64,000 nt of DNA, taken from assembly GCA_028284325.1 (NCBI GenBank), contig JANQRX010000004.1, positions 232,794 through 296,793 on the forward strand. The letters are read 5' to 3'. The position numbers were made by a program, and so were the translations under genes. Positions 15,904-26,356 of the stretch are shown here, piece by piece; positions within the stretch are counted from its first letter, which is position 1; each line of letters begins with the position of its first letter. This DNA is from Bauldia sp. (GTDB lineage Bacteria; Pseudomonadota; Alphaproteobacteria; Rhizobiales; Kaistiaceae). The notes beneath the pieces are model-generated. The model had not been told where the DNA came from. It saw only the letters and a list, made by a program, of their open reading frames with translations, and did no database searches.

Positions 15904-16724
15904 GGTTCGATCCTCCTGAACACGGCGACCGTGGCCGCCAGCAGAACGACGAGCCACCCGATCAGGGTGGCGATGGGGGCAAAGGCCGGCAGGCCCAGCG
16001 TCAGCGGCGCAACGGCGAGGTTCGACTCCATCTGCGCTTCGATCGCGAGCAGATTGAACAGCCGAAAGGCGTCGGTGGGACTGAACGCCAGCAGCCACGG
16101 GAACACCGTCTTGGTGAAGACGCCGCCATCGTCGGCGACCACGGCGCCAAGCAGCGCCACGTCGACCATCACCACCACGACGATCCACACGCCGACGGCA
16201 AGGCTCGCGGCCGCGGCCGGCTGTCGCGCCGTCACGCTGATGAGGTTCCCCACGGCCAGGAAGACCAGACCGAGCAGGACGGCGGTCCATTGCAGCCGGA
16301 AGATGTCGCCAAGGCCGGTGCTGATGTCGCCGCCCCCGACCGCGATCGCGACCACCGCCGATCCGATACCTATGCCGACCGCGATGACGACGACGATCGC
16401 CTGGGCGACGAACTTGCCGGCGATGATCTGCCAGCGACGCACCGGACAGGTCATGACCAGCGGCAACGTTCCGCGGTCGACCTCGCCACCGATGGCGTCA
16501 TAGGACAGGAGCAGCGCCAGCAGCGGCACCAGATAGACGCAGAGTGTCGCAAGACTCGAGGCAGCGACGGTCAGCGGGCCGGCGCTGGTCGTGCCCGAGG
16601 CCGCCGAACCGGCAAAGACGAGGATGAGGCTGAGCAGGGTCATGATGGAGATCGCCGTCACGATCCACCGGTTCCTGAACGCGATGCGGAATTCCAGTCC
16701 GGCAACGTTGGCGATCGCGCTCAT
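15900..16724 (-). CDS. nosY: NosY, ABC permease for NosZ maturation
   Basis: 274 aa with six hydrophobic helices and the conserved early segment FRNRWIVTAISIM. The central GGEVDRGTLPLVMTCPVRRWQIIAGKF is the coupling region typical of ABC-2 permeases of this type. NosY dimerises in the membrane, binds NosF ATPases and NosD on the periplasmic side and drives copper delivery. Coding sequences overlap by 4 bp with both nosF and nosL. Confidence 0.94.
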   Translation of the reverse strand: MSAIANVAGLEFRIAFRNRWIVTAISIMTLLSLILVFAGSAASGTTSAGPLTVAASSLATLCVYLVPLLALLLSYDAIGGEVDRGTLPLVMTCPVRRWQIIAGKFVAQAIVVVIAVGIGIGSAVVAIAVGGGDISTGLGDIFRLQWTAVLLGLVFLAVGNLISVTARQPAAAASLAVGVWIVVVVMVDVALLGAVVADDGGVFTKTVFPWLLAFSPTDAFRLFNLLAIEAQMESNLAVAPLTLGLPAFAPIATLIGWLVVLLAATVAVFRRIEP

Positions 16725-17632
16725 GATGGCTCACCCCGCCCTTCGTCCGGCCGGCTGTAGAAGCGATAGATGTCTTCGAGGCTCGGCGGCACCACGTCGA
16801 TGTCTTCCACGACGGCGCCGAGGGCCGTGACATCGGCCAGGCGGCGGACCTTGTCTTCTGCCGCACAGGTCAGCTCCACGACCGCACCGTTGATCCGCTT
16901 GGCATCCATGCGCGCGGCAAGGTCGTCGGCCGTATCCTGCGGCACGTGGACCCGGATGCGGATCGGGATCCGTGACCGGGCGCGGAGCTCCGCCATGCGA
17001 CCGTCGGCAACGATGTGGCCTTCGCGCAGGATGACGATCCGGTCGGAGCGCGCCTCGACCTCGGTCAGCGCGTGCGACGACTGGATGATGGCGGCGCCGT
17101 TGCCGGCGAGTTCGGCGATGATCTCGTAGAAAAGCTCGCGCGAGACCGGATCGAGCCCGGAGGTCGGCTCGTCGAGGATCACCAGCTTCGGTTGGCCGAT
17201 CAGAATCTGGGCGAGGCCGAGCCGCTGGCGCATCCCTTTGGACAGCGTGGCGATACGCCGGCGCGCGGCGTTGGCCAGGCCGACGCGCTCCAGGATCGCG
17301 GGCCCCTCCCCCCGGTTCCCCTTCTTGAGACGGATGAAGAAATCCAGCTGCTCGCGCACCGAGAGCGCTTTGTGGAACGCGACGTTCTCCGGCAGATAGG
17401 CGACCTGCGGGCGCACGCCGGCATCGTCGGGCGCACCGCCAAGGACGGTCAGGCGGCCGCGATCGGGCCGGATGAGACCGAGCACCAGCTTGAGCAGGGT
17501 CGTCTTGCCCGCGCCGTTGTGGCCGAGCAGCGCCAGCCTCTGACCGCCTGACACCGTGAGGTCGATATCGCTCAGCGCCAGGATGTCGCCGTAGGAGCGG
17601 CTGACGCCGGCAAGGGTGACGACATCGCTCAT
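16721..17632 (-). CDS. nosF: NosF, ABC ATPase of the NosDFY complex
   Basis: 303 aa. Walker A GHNGAGKTTLL, Q-loop, signature LSKGMRQRLGLAQILI, Walker B LVILDEPTSGLDP and the H-loop SSHALTEVE. The C-terminal extension (about 220-303) is usual for NosF. It hydrolyses ATP in the cytoplasm to drive the NosDFY copper-loading machine. The ATG overlaps the nosD stop by 4 bp. Confidence 0.95.
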   Translation of the reverse strand: MSDVVTLAGVSRSYGDILALSDIDLTVSGGQRLALLGHNGAGKTTLLKLVLGLIRPDRGRLTVLGGAPDDAGVRPQVAYLPENVAFHKALSVREQLDFFIRLKKGNRGEGPAILERVGLANAARRRIATLSKGMRQRLGLAQILIGQPKLVILDEPTSGLDPVSRELFYEIIAELAGNGAAIIQSSHALTEVEARSDRIVILREGHIVADGRMAELRARSRIPIRIRVHVPQDTADDLAARMDAKRINGAVVELTCAAEDKVRRLADVTALGAVVEDIDVVPPSLEDIYRFYSRPDEGRGEPS

Positions 17633-18897
17633 GGCTGACCTCCCATGGCTGCGGAGTGCGCGACCGGCGTCATCAGCGGCCGGCTGTCGATGATGCCGCC
17701 CGGCAGAAGTGCGGGGAACTTGGCCTGCGCCCAGCGGATGAGTTGCACGGCGGGGCTACCGAGCAGGAGACGCGCCGCCGGCTGGGTCCACAGGATGTGG
17801 TCCATCATGTCGTTGGGGCGATAGGCGGTGTCGGCGATGCCGTTGCCGTCGATGTCGAAGGCCGCGTGATCGCTCCAGTAATTGCCGCGGCCCTCGTCGC
17901 TCCAGTCGAGCCAGCGCGAGCCGACATACTTCACCTGCACGCGATTACCGATGAAGGCGTTGCCGACGATGTCGTTGCGCTCCGACCCGGCCGTGAAGTG
18001 GATGCCGATCGGGCACGCTTCGAACCGGTTGTCGAGGACACGGTTCTTGTTGGCGTTGTACATGAACAGGCACTTCTCGCCGCCGCCGGTCACGGTGTTG
18101 CCCTCGACCAGCGCGTCGTTGGCGTAGTTGAGCATGATGCCGTGATCGCGGTCGCGGCTGGACACGTTGTCGCGCACGACGAGATCGCGCGAATACATGA
18201 GCGCGTAGCCGACATGGTTGTCACGCGACACGTTGCCGGCGATCTCACTGTCCTGCGTGTACATGTAGTGGATAGCGAAGCGCAGATCGGTGAAGCGGTT
18301 GTCGCGGAACACGTTGCGCTTGCTGGTGTTCACGAAGATGCCGTCGCGGCCGTAACGGACATCGTTGTCTTCCACGACCGTTCCCGGCGCGTTCCAGATG
18401 TAGATGCCGTTGCCGCGCGCGTTCATGCGGTGGTCGCGCCGGCCGATGATCTCGTTGCCGGCAACGCGAGCGTCCTTGGCGCCGTGGATGTCGATACCGA
18501 ACAGGTTCCCGGTCAGACGGTTATCGATGATCTGCGCGCCGGTCGCCGTCTTCGTCGCCTTGATGCCCGAATCCAGATCCTCGTGGGATGAGCCCGATCC
18601 GCGCACATGCAGGCCCCTGACGGTCACGCCGGGCACGGTGATGGTCACGACGGTGCCCTGGCCGTGACCGTCGACGATCGCACCCGGCTCGCCGAGGAGC
18701 GTGAGCTCGCGGTCGACGACAACCGGGCCGTCGTGGAGACCGGGGGCGAGCCGGATGACGTCACCCGGCTCGCTGGTGTTGATGGCGTCCTGCAGCGCCT
18801 CGCCGACCGCGACCTGCCGGTCACGCGCAAGGGCGGTCTCGCCCCATGCGAGTGTGGCCGTCAGGATCGCGATCGTCAGGGCGAAGCGCTGCAACAC
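17629..18897 (-). CDS. nosD: NosD, periplasmic copper-delivery beta-helix protein
   Basis: 422 aa from a GTG at 18897, which has GAGG about 9 nt upstream and gives a normal signal peptide (VLQRFALTIAILTATLAWGETALA). Repeated parallel beta-helix (CASH) turns follow, for example ARVAGNEIIGR, VVEDNDVRYGRDGIFVN and LVEGNTVTGGGEKC. NosD accepts copper from NosL and loads the CuZ site of NosZ in the NosDFY complex. It starts 11 bp after nosZ. A longer upstream frame overlaps nosZ and was not chosen. Confidence 0.94.
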   Translation of the reverse strand: MLQRFALTIAILTATLAWGETALARDRQVAVGEALQDAINTSEPGDVIRLAPGLHDGPVVVDRELTLLGEPGAIVDGHGQGTVVTITVPGVTVRGLHVRGSGSSHEDLDSGIKATKTATGAQIIDNRLTGNLFGIDIHGAKDARVAGNEIIGRRDHRMNARGNGIYIWNAPGTVVEDNDVRYGRDGIFVNTSKRNVFRDNRFTDLRFAIHYMYTQDSEIAGNVSRDNHVGYALMYSRDLVVRDNVSSRDRDHGIMLNYANDALVEGNTVTGGGEKCLFMYNANKNRVLDNRFEACPIGIHFTAGSERNDIVGNAFIGNRVQVKYVGSRWLDWSDEGRGNYWSDHAAFDIDGNGIADTAYRPNDMMDHILWTQPAARLLLGSPAVQLIRWAQAKFPALLPGGIIDSRPLMTPVAHSAAMGGQP

Positions 18898-18908
18898 GGG
18901 TCGATACC

Positions 18909-20855
18909 TCAGCTTGCGCGCGGCTCGACGATCATCCGGCCGCGCATCTCCATGTGGAGCGCGTGGCAGAACCACTGGCAGTAGTACCAGTGCACGCCCG
19001 GCCGATCGGCGATGAACGTCGCCGACGCCGTCGCCTGCGGACCGACCTCGAACGCAATGCCGTGGTTGCCCAGGGTGAAGCCGTGGGTGAGGTCGTCCAC
19101 ATCGTCGATGTTGGTGATGTAGATCGTGACCTCGTCACCCTGCTTCACCGTGAACTGCTCCAGCGAGAAGGTCGGCGCCACCGAGTACATGTAGACGCGC
19201 ACCTTGTTGCCGTCGCGGATCGGCTCGTCGGCCCCATCTTCCAGGTCCACGCCGTCGGCTTCCGCCTGCTTGCGGGCGTCCTCCCACATGGGATCGTCGC
19301 GCTCCCAGATCTGCAGCGGGTTCACCTTGGACGCGTGAACGATGATGCAGTCATGGGGCTCCGCGAAGGTCGGACCGTCATGGACGACCTTTGGCGGATC
19401 GAGCGAGATGTCGATGAGCTGCTCGTTCTCCGGCTTGAGCGGCCCGACATTGAGGAACCGGTCCTTGGAGAACTTGTTCAGCGACACCAGCCACTTGCCG
19501 TCGGCCTCCTTGGTCTCGCCCATGGAGGAGTGGTTATGGCCCGGCTGGTACTGCACATCGGTCTTGGCCAGGATCGGATCCACGTCCTCGCCGGCATACT
19601 GCCGGAGTGCCGCGTCCATGTTCCACTTGGCCATCTGGCTGTCGAGGAACAACGTGGTGTAGCAGTTGCCCTCACCGTCGAACGCCGTGTGCAGCGGTCC
19701 GAGGCCCAGTTCCGGCTCGGCCACCACGCACGAGCGCGGATCGGCACCCTCGAACACGGCATCGATCTTCTCGAAGTCCATGACCGTGACGGTCGGCGAC
19801 AGCTTGCCGTTGATGACGATGTGCTTGCCGTCCGGTGCCGTGTTGCAGCCGTGCGGGCTGTTGGGTATCGGCACATAGGCGGTGTAGCGCGAGCCGTGAC
19901 GGCCATCGAGCACCGGCACGCCGTTGTGTTCGACGAAGTCGCCATTGGCGACGCCTTCCTCGATGCGTGCGATGTTGAAGATGACCGCCCAGTCGGTCTC
20001 GCTCTCAGTCATCTCGGCGAGCGTGACGCCGCCTTCCGAGTTGTAGCAGGTCGAGACCGCGTACTTGCCCTGGTAGTCGGCATCGCAGTTGTCGAGGTTG
20101 CCGTCGACGATGACCTGCCACGCCACCTCCATCGTGTCGCCGTCGATGGCGCTGAAGATCGCGACGTACTTCTCCGGCTCATCGAGGATGCGGCCGTCGT
20201 TCGGCAGCGGGATGCGATGCTCGCCATTGGCAAACACGTAGCCGGTCCGCGGGAACTTCTGCGGGCGCAGGCCGTGGATGTCGCTGGCGTTGGGGATCTC
20301 GATGATCTTGTCGCACTTCATGACGTCGCAGCGCACCCGCGCGACGCGCGTGTTCGCCTTGTCGTTCATGAACAGGTAGCGACCGTCATACGTGCCGTCG
20401 GTGAACGACATGTGCGGATGGTGCAGATCGCCGTTCTCATAGGTCTTGAGACCGTGCCGGGCGAGGAACTCCTTCGATTCCGGCAACAGACCGTCGGTCA
20501 GGACCTTCAGGCTTTCGTTGGTCTGGCCCCACCCGGTGGCACTGCACCGGTTGAAGACCGGCACACGCAGCAATTCGCGCATCGACGGCAGACCGATGAT
20601 GCGCATCTCGCCGGACTGGCCGCTCGACCAGAACCCGTAATACTCGTCGAGTTCACCCGGCGCGAGGGCGTAGTGCTGCCCGGCACCCTGGGCCCTGGCC
20701 GGCGACGTGGCGCCGCCCCCGAGCACGGCCGCGGTACCGCCCACGGCCGACGCACCGACGACCAGGGCCGTGGTCGCCGAGCCGCCCAGCATGGTGCGGC
20801 GCGTGATCGCAAGACCATCGCGTTCCTGATCGTGAAGTTTGCTCTTGTCAGTCAT
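18909..20855 (-). CDS. nosZ: Nitrous-oxide reductase, clade I
   Basis: 648 aa. A twin-arginine signal ([17 protein letters not shown]) marks clade I, Tat-exported NosZ. The N-terminal seven-bladed propeller carries CuZ histidines ([44 protein letters not shown] and EPHD segments). The C-terminal cupredoxin domain has the CuA motif [15 protein letters not shown]. It reduces N2O to N2 in the periplasm. The ATG at 20855 has GGAGAG upstream. The gene lies 47 bp after nosR. No nir, nor or nap genes are in the window, so whether the host is a full denitrifier is unknown. Confidence 0.97.
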   Translation of the reverse strand: MTDKSKLHDQERDGLAITRRTMLGGSATTALVVGASAVGGTAAVLGGGATSPARAQGAGQHYALAPGELDEYYGFWSSGQSGEMRIIGLPSMRELLRVPVFNRCSATGWGQTNESLKVLTDGLLPESKEFLARHGLKTYENGDLHHPHMSFTDGTYDGRYLFMNDKANTRVARVRCDVMKCDKIIEIPNASDIHGLRPQKFPRTGYVFANGEHRIPLPNDGRILDEPEKYVAIFSAIDGDTMEVAWQVIVDGNLDNCDADYQGKYAVSTCYNSEGGVTLAEMTESETDWAVIFNIARIEEGVANGDFVEHNGVPVLDGRHGSRYTAYVPIPNSPHGCNTAPDGKHIVINGKLSPTVTVMDFEKIDAVFEGADPRSCVVAEPELGLGPLHTAFDGEGNCYTTLFLDSQMAKWNMDAALRQYAGEDVDPILAKTDVQYQPGHNHSSMGETKEADGKWLVSLNKFSKDRFLNVGPLKPENEQLIDISLDPPKVVHDGPTFAEPHDCIIVHASKVNPLQIWERDDPMWEDARKQAEADGVDLEDGADEPIRDGNKVRVYMYSVAPTFSLEQFTVKQGDEVTIYITNIDDVDDLTHGFTLGNHGIAFEVGPQATASATFIADRPGVHWYYCQWFCHALHMEMRGRMIVEPRAS

Positions 20856-20902
20856 CACTTCTCTCCTTTCGCTCCCAAGTGCATTACGACCGGCGACGCC
20901 CG

Positions 20903-23131
20903 CTACGCGGCCTCGCCGGTCGCCCGATTTCTCGCGATAAACGCTTCGCGACTCTGACGTTTCTTGATGCACACCGGGCACTTCTGATCGTGCTGGTAGA
21001 GGACCTGGCAGTGCATGCAGTAGAGACATTCGTTGACGTTGATCTGCCCGCGCGGATCGATGGCCTGGACCATGCATTCCTTGGCGCAGCGGGCGCACGG
21101 CGCGCCGCATTCGCGGTAGCGGTGCAGCCATTCGAAGATGCGGATCTTGGACGGGATCGACAGCGCCGCGCCGAGCGGGCACAGATAGCGGCAGTAGAAC
21201 CGCTCCACGAACAGGCCGATCGCCAGCACCGCGCCGACGAAGGCGAGGAACGGCCACGCGCGCTGGAACTTGAGCACGATCGCGGTCTTGAAGGGCTCGA
21301 CCTCGGCGAACTGTTCGGCGAGCGGCAGCGAGTACAGCGACAGGCCGAACAGGGCGAGGAAGATCACGTATTTGAGCGGCCACAGGCGCTCGTGCAGCGC
21401 CCACGGCACCTCGAACTGGGGGATACGCACCAGCTTCGCCAGCCGGTTGGTGAGCTCCTGCAGCGCGCCGAACGGACACAGCCAGCCGCAATAGGCGCCC
21501 CGCCCCCAGAAGACGATCGAGGCCGCTACCCCGAACCACAGGACGAAGATCAGCGGATCGATGAGGAAGGCGTCCCAGCTGAAATCGGTGGTGACGGCGC
21601 TGGTGAAGGCCATCACATTGACCACCGAAAGCTGGGCGTTGGCGTACCAGCCGATCCAGAACAGCGTGAAGGTCAGGAAACCGATGCGGAACCAGAAGAC
21701 GACGGTTTCGTTGCGGGTGAGCGGCACCTGGAAGAAGAACAGACCGGTCAGCACCGCCATGGAGGCGCCGAGGATGCCGATATCGACCGCCCGGTCGCGC
21801 CATATGCGTTGCCACAGGGCCTGCTTGGCCGCCGCCTCGTCGCTCGCGTCGGCAGCCGCGGACGGAGCGATCACGCCGACCCCGACCTCGCGCAGATAGG
21901 TCTGCGGCAACTGCGCCGGCAGATCGAACGTCAGGAACGACTTGTCGATGGCGCCGATGGCGCGCTGGACCAGCAGTTGCAGCCGCCACGGTGCCGTCGG
22001 GTCGAAGCCGGTACCGGCGGGTATCCGAAAGAGGTCGAGTTCGGTGAAACTCGGCGCACCGTCGGCGGCAAGCGTGCCGATGCGGCGATGCTGCCGATCG
22101 CGGAACCGCACGCTGACGTCACCCTGGATGACCTGGATGCGGTCGAAGACCCCGCCGCGCACATAACCGGACCCCTTGAACGAGTACGGCCCGCGGCCGG
22201 CCACCAGAATGGCGTGGTCACCGGGCTCCATCTCGTCGACGAGGTTGCCGTACTCGGCTTCGCCCAGAAGGCTGAGGCCGATCGCCGGCACGCTCGCAAG
22301 CCCCACATGGAGATCGATGAAGGTGTCGGTGGGGTCGCCGCTCTCCGGCCGCGCCGCCGCCTTCGCGTCGCCGCGGTCGACAAAGGCCTGGTTGACCTGG
22401 CCGATATCGAGCGTGAGCCGACTGACCGCGCCGTCGCGCGCCAGATCCTGCCAGGTGCTAATGCCAGTGACATCGGGATCGATCTCGTAGCGCGGCCCCG
22501 TCGCCGTAACCGGCGGCTCCAGACCGCCGAGCCCGAGCCTGCGCGCCACCTTGAGGCCGGCCCGCACGATCGAATCGTCGATGACGATGATCGTGACCGT
22601 TGCCCCGGAGATGATTTCGAGATCGTGGCCGACGCCTTCCGCCTCGGCCTCGATCTTGAGATCGAGGCCGGCGTAGCGCTCCGTCAGCGCCTTGATCTTG
22701 CTGTCGGGAATCCCGATCAGGACGATCGGCTCCGCGTGCTCCACGAGTCGCACGCCGGTGACGATCGCGTCGGCGTCGACGGCCGCGACGATGTGGATCG
22801 GCTTGCCGGAGTAGCCGGTGGTCGACACGTAGTCGGACGTCAGGAACGCCCACGCGACAACGCCGTCCGCGCCGATGAGCGGCACGACCGCCGGATCCTC
22901 CCTCGGGAATCCGTAGGCGGTCGCCTCCGGATGGAGCGCAGAGGGCTCCACCTCGGCGAGGAAGCCGACCAGGCGGTCGGTGCTGCGGGCGTGCGCCGGC
23001 AGAGCCGCCGCGATCAGCATCGCGAAAACAAGCAGGGCGCCCGAAGCGAGGATCAGGTGCCTGACGCCGGTCAGGGGCTTGCCAAGCGCCCCCGCTTCCG
23101 GCTTCGATTCGCGATCGGCCAAATCAGCCAT
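20903..23131 (-). CDS. nosR: NosR, membrane flavo-iron-sulfur protein for N2O reduction
   Basis: About 742 aa from the ATG at 23131; an in-frame ATG at 23161 overlaps the proposed operator and is less likely. Domains in order: signal/TM near 35-55, periplasmic FMN-binding domain with the flavinylation segment near [15 protein letters not shown], five more TM helices, and a cytoplasmic ferredoxin-like end with clusters [12 protein letters not shown] and [20 protein letters not shown]. The CPFGALQ and CPLGAALS motifs are also typical. NosR feeds electrons to NosZ and is needed for its expression or maintenance. First gene of the nos operon. Confidence 0.95.
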   Translation of the reverse strand: MADLADRESKPEAGALGKPLTGVRHLILASGALLVFAMLIAAALPAHARSTDRLVGFLAEVEPSALHPEATAYGFPREDPAVVPLIGADGVVAWAFLTSDYVSTTGYSGKPIHIVAAVDADAIVTGVRLVEHAEPIVLIGIPDSKIKALTERYAGLDLKIEAEAEGVGHDLEIISGATVTIIVIDDSIVRAGLKVARRLGLGGLEPPVTATGPRYEIDPDVTGISTWQDLARDGAVSRLTLDIGQVNQAFVDRGDAKAAARPESGDPTDTFIDLHVGLASVPAIGLSLLGEAEYGNLVDEMEPGDHAILVAGRGPYSFKGSGYVRGGVFDRIQVIQGDVSVRFRDRQHRRIGTLAADGAPSFTELDLFRIPAGTGFDPTAPWRLQLLVQRAIGAIDKSFLTFDLPAQLPQTYLREVGVGVIAPSAAADASDEAAAKQALWQRIWRDRAVDIGILGASMAVLTGLFFFQVPLTRNETVVFWFRIGFLTFTLFWIGWYANAQLSVVNVMAFTSAVTTDFSWDAFLIDPLIFVLWFGVAASIVFWGRGAYCGWLCPFGALQELTNRLAKLVRIPQFEVPWALHERLWPLKYVIFLALFGLSLYSLPLAEQFAEVEPFKTAIVLKFQRAWPFLAFVGAVLAIGLFVERFYCRYLCPLGAALSIPSKIRIFEWLHRYRECGAPCARCAKECMVQAIDPRGQINVNECLYCMHCQVLYQHDQKCPVCIKKRQSREAFIARNRATGEAA

Positions 23132-23140
23132 GACGCTCTC

Positions 23141-23163
23141 AATTGGTATCAAAAATACCATTT
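23141..23163. promoter_or_regulatory. NsrR/Rrf2-like operator upstream of nosR
   Basis: An inverted repeat with arms TGGTAT (23144-23149) and ATACCA (23155-23160), 5-nt AT-rich spacer, and outer AA/TT pairs at 23141-23142 and 23162-23163. The spacing and TAT...ATA symmetry resemble NsrR sites. It lies between the divergent nosR and Rrf2 genes, 10 bp upstream of the preferred nosR start. Confidence 0.65.
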
Positions 23164-23216
23164 GCAGGTTAGGCTGCTACCCGTCTTGACCTCGATCAAC
23201 AGAAACGAACTTTTCG

Positions 23217-23681
23217 ATGCGACTGACCCGGTTTTCCGACTTCGGACTGCGCGCACTGATGCGCATGGCCTCCGACCCCGAGCGCCCCTATTCGACCGCC
23301 GAGATTGCCGAGGAGTTCGGCATCTCGCGCCACCACCTGACCAAGACCATCGCGGCGCTGGCGACCGCCGGGATCGTCGAGACCCGGCGCGGCACGGGAG
23401 GCGGCGCGGTGTTGGCGCATCCGCCGGGCGATTTGCGCCTCGGCGACATCGTCGCGGTGCTCGAACGCAACTCGGTGCTGGTGGAGTGTTTCGCGCCCGA
23501 TGGCGGGGCCTGCGTGATCACGCCGACATGCCGCCTGAAGGTCATGTTGTCGAAGGCGCGGGCACAGTTCATCGAATCGCTGAACGCCCACACGCTGGCC
23601 GACTGCGCCTTGCCGCCGAAGCCTCCGCCCGGCGGCGACCAGCTCGAATCCGAATCGCGGTCGGTCAGTCCTCGAAGATAG
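23217..23681 (+). CDS. Rrf2-family, NsrR-like NO-sensing regulator
   Basis: 154 aa. The N-terminal winged helix begins MRLTRFSDFGLRALMRMA, and the recognition region is IAEEFGISRHHLTKTI. Three cysteines at C91, C99 and C105 (ECFAPDGGACVITPTC) have the spacing used by NsrR to hold a nitrosation-sensitive Fe-S cluster. In other denitrifiers NsrR represses NO-responsive genes until NO binds. It is divergent from nosR with an NsrR-like operator between them, so control of nos by NO is a good inference. The stop overlaps the end of the convergent cyclase gene by 17 bp. Confidence 0.88.
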   Translation: MRLTRFSDFGLRALMRMASDPERPYSTAEIAEEFGISRHHLTKTIAALATAGIVETRRGTGGGAVLAHPPGDLRLGDIVAVLERNSVLVECFAPDGGACVITPTCRLKVMLSKARAQFIESLNAHTLADCALPPKPPPGGDQLESESRSVSPRR

Positions 23682-24441
23682 CGACGGCGCGGGTGAAGCC
23701 GGCGGACGCGCCCCTGATCTTGTAGGGGAAGCAGGCGATCCGGTAGCCGGTCGGCGGGAGCTGGTCGAGATTGGCGAGCTTCTCGATGTGCCCGTAGCCG
23801 ATCTCCATGCCGGCGCGGTGCCCTTCCCAGATGATCGCCGGGTCGTTGGTCTCGGCAAACCTCCGGGCCGTATGGACAAAGGGCGCGTCCCAGCTCCAGC
23901 CGTCCGTGCCGGTGATGCGCACGCCGCGTTCCAGCAGATAGAGCGTGGCCTCGCGGCCCATGCCGCAGCCGGCGCTGACATAATCGGGCTGGCCGTAGCG
24001 GGCACCAGCGGCGGTGTTGACGACGACGATGTCGAGCGGCTGCAACGCGTGACCAATGCGCGTCAGCTCGGCCTCGACATCGGCGGCAGTGGCCACGTAG
24101 CCGTCCTCGAAATGGCGGAAGTCGAGCTTCACACCGGGATTGAAGCACCATTCGAGTGGCATCTCGTCGATCGTCATGGCGCGCTCGCCGCCATTCATCG
24201 TCGAGGCGAAATGCCAGGGTGCGTCGAGATGGGTCCCGTTGTGGGTGGTGATCCTGAGCTGTTCCAGCGCCCAGCCTTCGCCGTTTGGGAGCTGGTCTTT
24301 CGTCAGCCCGGGGAAGAACGAGCGGATCTGGTCGACCGTTGCCCGATGGTCGACATAGTCGATCTCCGGCAACGCCATCGGCGGGTCGGAGGCGACGCCC
24401 GTCTCGAGGGGCACCGAGATATCGACGATGCGACGGGACAT
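23665..24441 (-). CDS. Cyclase-family amidohydrolase (kynurenine-formamidase fold)
   Basis: 258 aa, cyclase family (PF04199): SRRIVDISVPLETG at the start and the metal-binding motif THNGTHLDAPWHF near residue 66, with D and H ligands for a divalent metal. Later DGWSWDAPF and a conserved GCGMGREATLYLLE segment. Characterised members hydrolyse N-formylkynurenine, isatin or cyclic amides. It is the last gene of a leftward unit with a TRAP transporter and a GST, so it probably acts on the transported compound or a derivative. There is no kynureninase or TDO nearby, so KynB is not assigned. Confidence 0.85.
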   Translation of the reverse strand: MSRRIVDISVPLETGVASDPPMALPEIDYVDHRATVDQIRSFFPGLTKDQLPNGEGWALEQLRITTHNGTHLDAPWHFASTMNGGERAMTIDEMPLEWCFNPGVKLDFRHFEDGYVATAADVEAELTRIGHALQPLDIVVVNTAAGARYGQPDYVSAGCGMGREATLYLLERGVRITGTDGWSWDAPFVHTARRFAETNDPAIIWEGHRAGMEIGYGHIEKLANLDQLPPTGYRIACFPYKIRGASAGFTRAVAIFED

Positions 24442-24451
24442 ACGGGTCTCC

Positions 24452-25765
24452 TCAGCGGCCGATCAGCACGGTTGCGAGCCACGGGAAGGCGAGAACAAGG
24501 ACGAGCACAAACACCATCATCAACGCAAAGGGCGCCGCGCCCCGGAAGATTTCGCCAAGCGATATGGTCGCGTCGTCCAGCGTCGACTTGATGACGAAGA
24601 CCGAGATGCCGAACGGCGGCGTCAGCAGGCCGATCTCGACGGCGATCACCGTGACGATGCCGAACCAGATCAGGTCGACGCCCATTGGCTCGATGACCGG
24701 CAGCATCAGCGGCACGAGAACGAGCATGATCGAGGACGAATCCAGGATCGTGCCCATCGCCACGACCAGCAGGACATAGGCGATGATGACGCCCCAGAAG
24801 CCGATGTCGGCGGCGGCGACGAACGCCCCGAACTCGTTCGGCACGCCGGAAATGGCCAGCATGCGGGAGTACATCTGCGCCGCAATGATGAGGAAACAGA
24901 CCGAAGCCGTCACGAGCCCCGTGTCCGTGAGCACGTTCCAGAACTTGGCCGGTGTCAGCGCGCGGCGGAAAAGCCCTATGACGATGGCGCCGAGGCAGCC
25001 GACCGCGCCGGCCTCGATGGGGGTGAAGAAGCCGGAATAGATACCACCCAGCACCAGGAGGATAAGCCCGGCGATCGGCAGACCCTTGGCAAGCATCTCG
25101 CCGGCCGAGAGATCGTGCTCGCTGTCGCCTGTGATGTTCTCGCCGATGAAGGACGGCCAGAACACGGCCATGGCGATGACGCCGGCGGCGAAGACAATGG
25201 CGAGCACGATGCCTGGAATGATGCCGGCGATGAACAGGTCGCCGACGGACTGCTCCGTCAACAGGCCGTAGAGGATGAGAAGAAGGCTCGGCGGGATGAG
25301 CATGCCCAGCACGGACGAGCCGGCGACCACGCCGACGGAGAACTTCTTGGTGTAGCCGTGGCGCGTCATCTCGGGCACGGCGATACGGGTGAAGACGGCC
25401 GCGGACGCGATCGAGATGCCGGTGATGGCGGCAAAGATGGCGTTGGCGGCCACGGTCGACACACCCAGCCCGCCGCGCAGACGCCGGAAGAGCTGCGCGG
25501 CGACGTCATAGGCGTCACGTCCGAGACCGGTCACCGAGACCAGAAAGCCCATCATGACGAACAGCGGCACGACGCCGAAGAAATAGGACGAGATGGTTTC
25601 CGACGCGGCCAGCGCCAGCAGCTTGCCGGCGAGCACGGGCGATCCCTTGATCGCCCATACGCCGACATAGGAACAGAGCATCAGCGCGATCGGCACCCAC
25701 AAGCCGGCGTAGACCAGCACGATCATGGCGCCGAGCGCCACCAGGCCGACCTCGAAAGCGCTCAC
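24452..25765 (-). CDS. TRAP transporter large permease, DctM type
   Basis: 437 aa from a GTG at 25765 overlapping the small-permease stop (GTGA). About 12 TM helices. DctM landmarks include PLFVMMGFLVSVTG, AAITGISIASAAVFTRIAVPEM and GMLIPPSLLLILYG. Together with DctQ and DctP it imports an organic acid, driven by an ion gradient. It ends 10 bp before the cyclase start. Confidence 0.93.
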   Translation of the reverse strand: MSAFEVGLVALGAMIVLVYAGLWVPIALMLCSYVGVWAIKGSPVLAGKLLALAASETISSYFFGVVPLFVMMGFLVSVTGLGRDAYDVAAQLFRRLRGGLGVSTVAANAIFAAITGISIASAAVFTRIAVPEMTRHGYTKKFSVGVVAGSSVLGMLIPPSLLLILYGLLTEQSVGDLFIAGIIPGIVLAIVFAAGVIAMAVFWPSFIGENITGDSEHDLSAGEMLAKGLPIAGLILLVLGGIYSGFFTPIEAGAVGCLGAIVIGLFRRALTPAKFWNVLTDTGLVTASVCFLIIAAQMYSRMLAISGVPNEFGAFVAAADIGFWGVIIAYVLLVVAMGTILDSSSIMLVLVPLMLPVIEPMGVDLIWFGIVTVIAVEIGLLTPPFGISVFVIKSTLDDATISLGEIFRGAAPFALMMVFVLVLVLAFPWLATVLIGR

Positions 25766-26340
25766 TGGCCGGCTCCGGCGGGGCTTCCGGGATTGAAGAC
25801 ACCCACCAGCGAGATGACCGCCCTGATGGCGATCTGCACCATGAGAACGGCGCAGCCGACGAGGATAGCGAGTTTCACCGGCCATTCCGGCGCGGTGAAG
25901 TCGCCGACGGTCCCGACATAGGTGCCGCGCTCCCAGGCCTTGATGAAAAGCGGCTGGCTGGCGGCATAGGCGAAGCCGATGAGCGCCAGGGCGGCGACGG
26001 AATAGACGAACTCGACCGCGTGGCGTGTCCGCGGGAAGCGTCGCTCAAGGATACGGAGAAAGGCGTCGGTGCGGGTGAAGCGTCCCATGCGGAAGGCCTG
26101 CGAGACCTGCAGGAAGACGATCGCCACGATCGACATGGAGACGATTTCGGGGACACCGGAGATCGGTGACAGAAACAGTTCGCGACCGATGACGTCGGCG
26201 TTGACCAGCACCATCAGCCCGATGATCAGCAGGGTGCCGATGACGTTGAGCGTCGTGGAGATGGCGTCGGCAAGGGCGCGAAGGCTTGCAAAGGGACCGG
26301 AGCCGCCCTGGGGCGGCTCCGGCGTCGTGTCGAGAACCAT
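25762..26340 (-). CDS. TRAP transporter small permease, DctQ type
   Basis: 192 aa, four TM helices starting near residue 30 (TTLNVIGTLLIIGLMVLVNADVIGR), with the DctQ segment VPEIVSMSIVAIVFLQVSQAFR. The start at 26340 (MVLDTTPEPP) is preferred to an upstream in-frame ATG that overlaps dctP. It lies 16 bp after the dctP stop and overlaps dctM by 4 bp. Confidence 0.9.
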   Translation of the reverse strand: MVLDTTPEPPQGGSGPFASLRALADAISTTLNVIGTLLIIGLMVLVNADVIGRELFLSPISGVPEIVSMSIVAIVFLQVSQAFRMGRFTRTDAFLRILERRFPRTRHAVEFVYSVAALALIGFAYAASQPLFIKAWERGTYVGTVGDFTAPEWPVKLAILVGCAVLMVQIAIRAVISLVGVFNPGSPAGAGQ

Positions 26341-26356
26341 GAAGTGCCCTGGAGTC

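Noticed and set aside
20879..23725. Open + strand frame of 948 codons opposite nosR
   Set aside because: The minus strand encodes NosR with all its motifs. The + frame is an antisense shadow caused by high GC and has no domain.
23665..24441. KynB kynurenine formamidase
   Set aside because: The fold matches, but no tryptophan dioxygenase or kynureninase is nearby and the gene sits with a TRAP transporter, so only the family is assigned.
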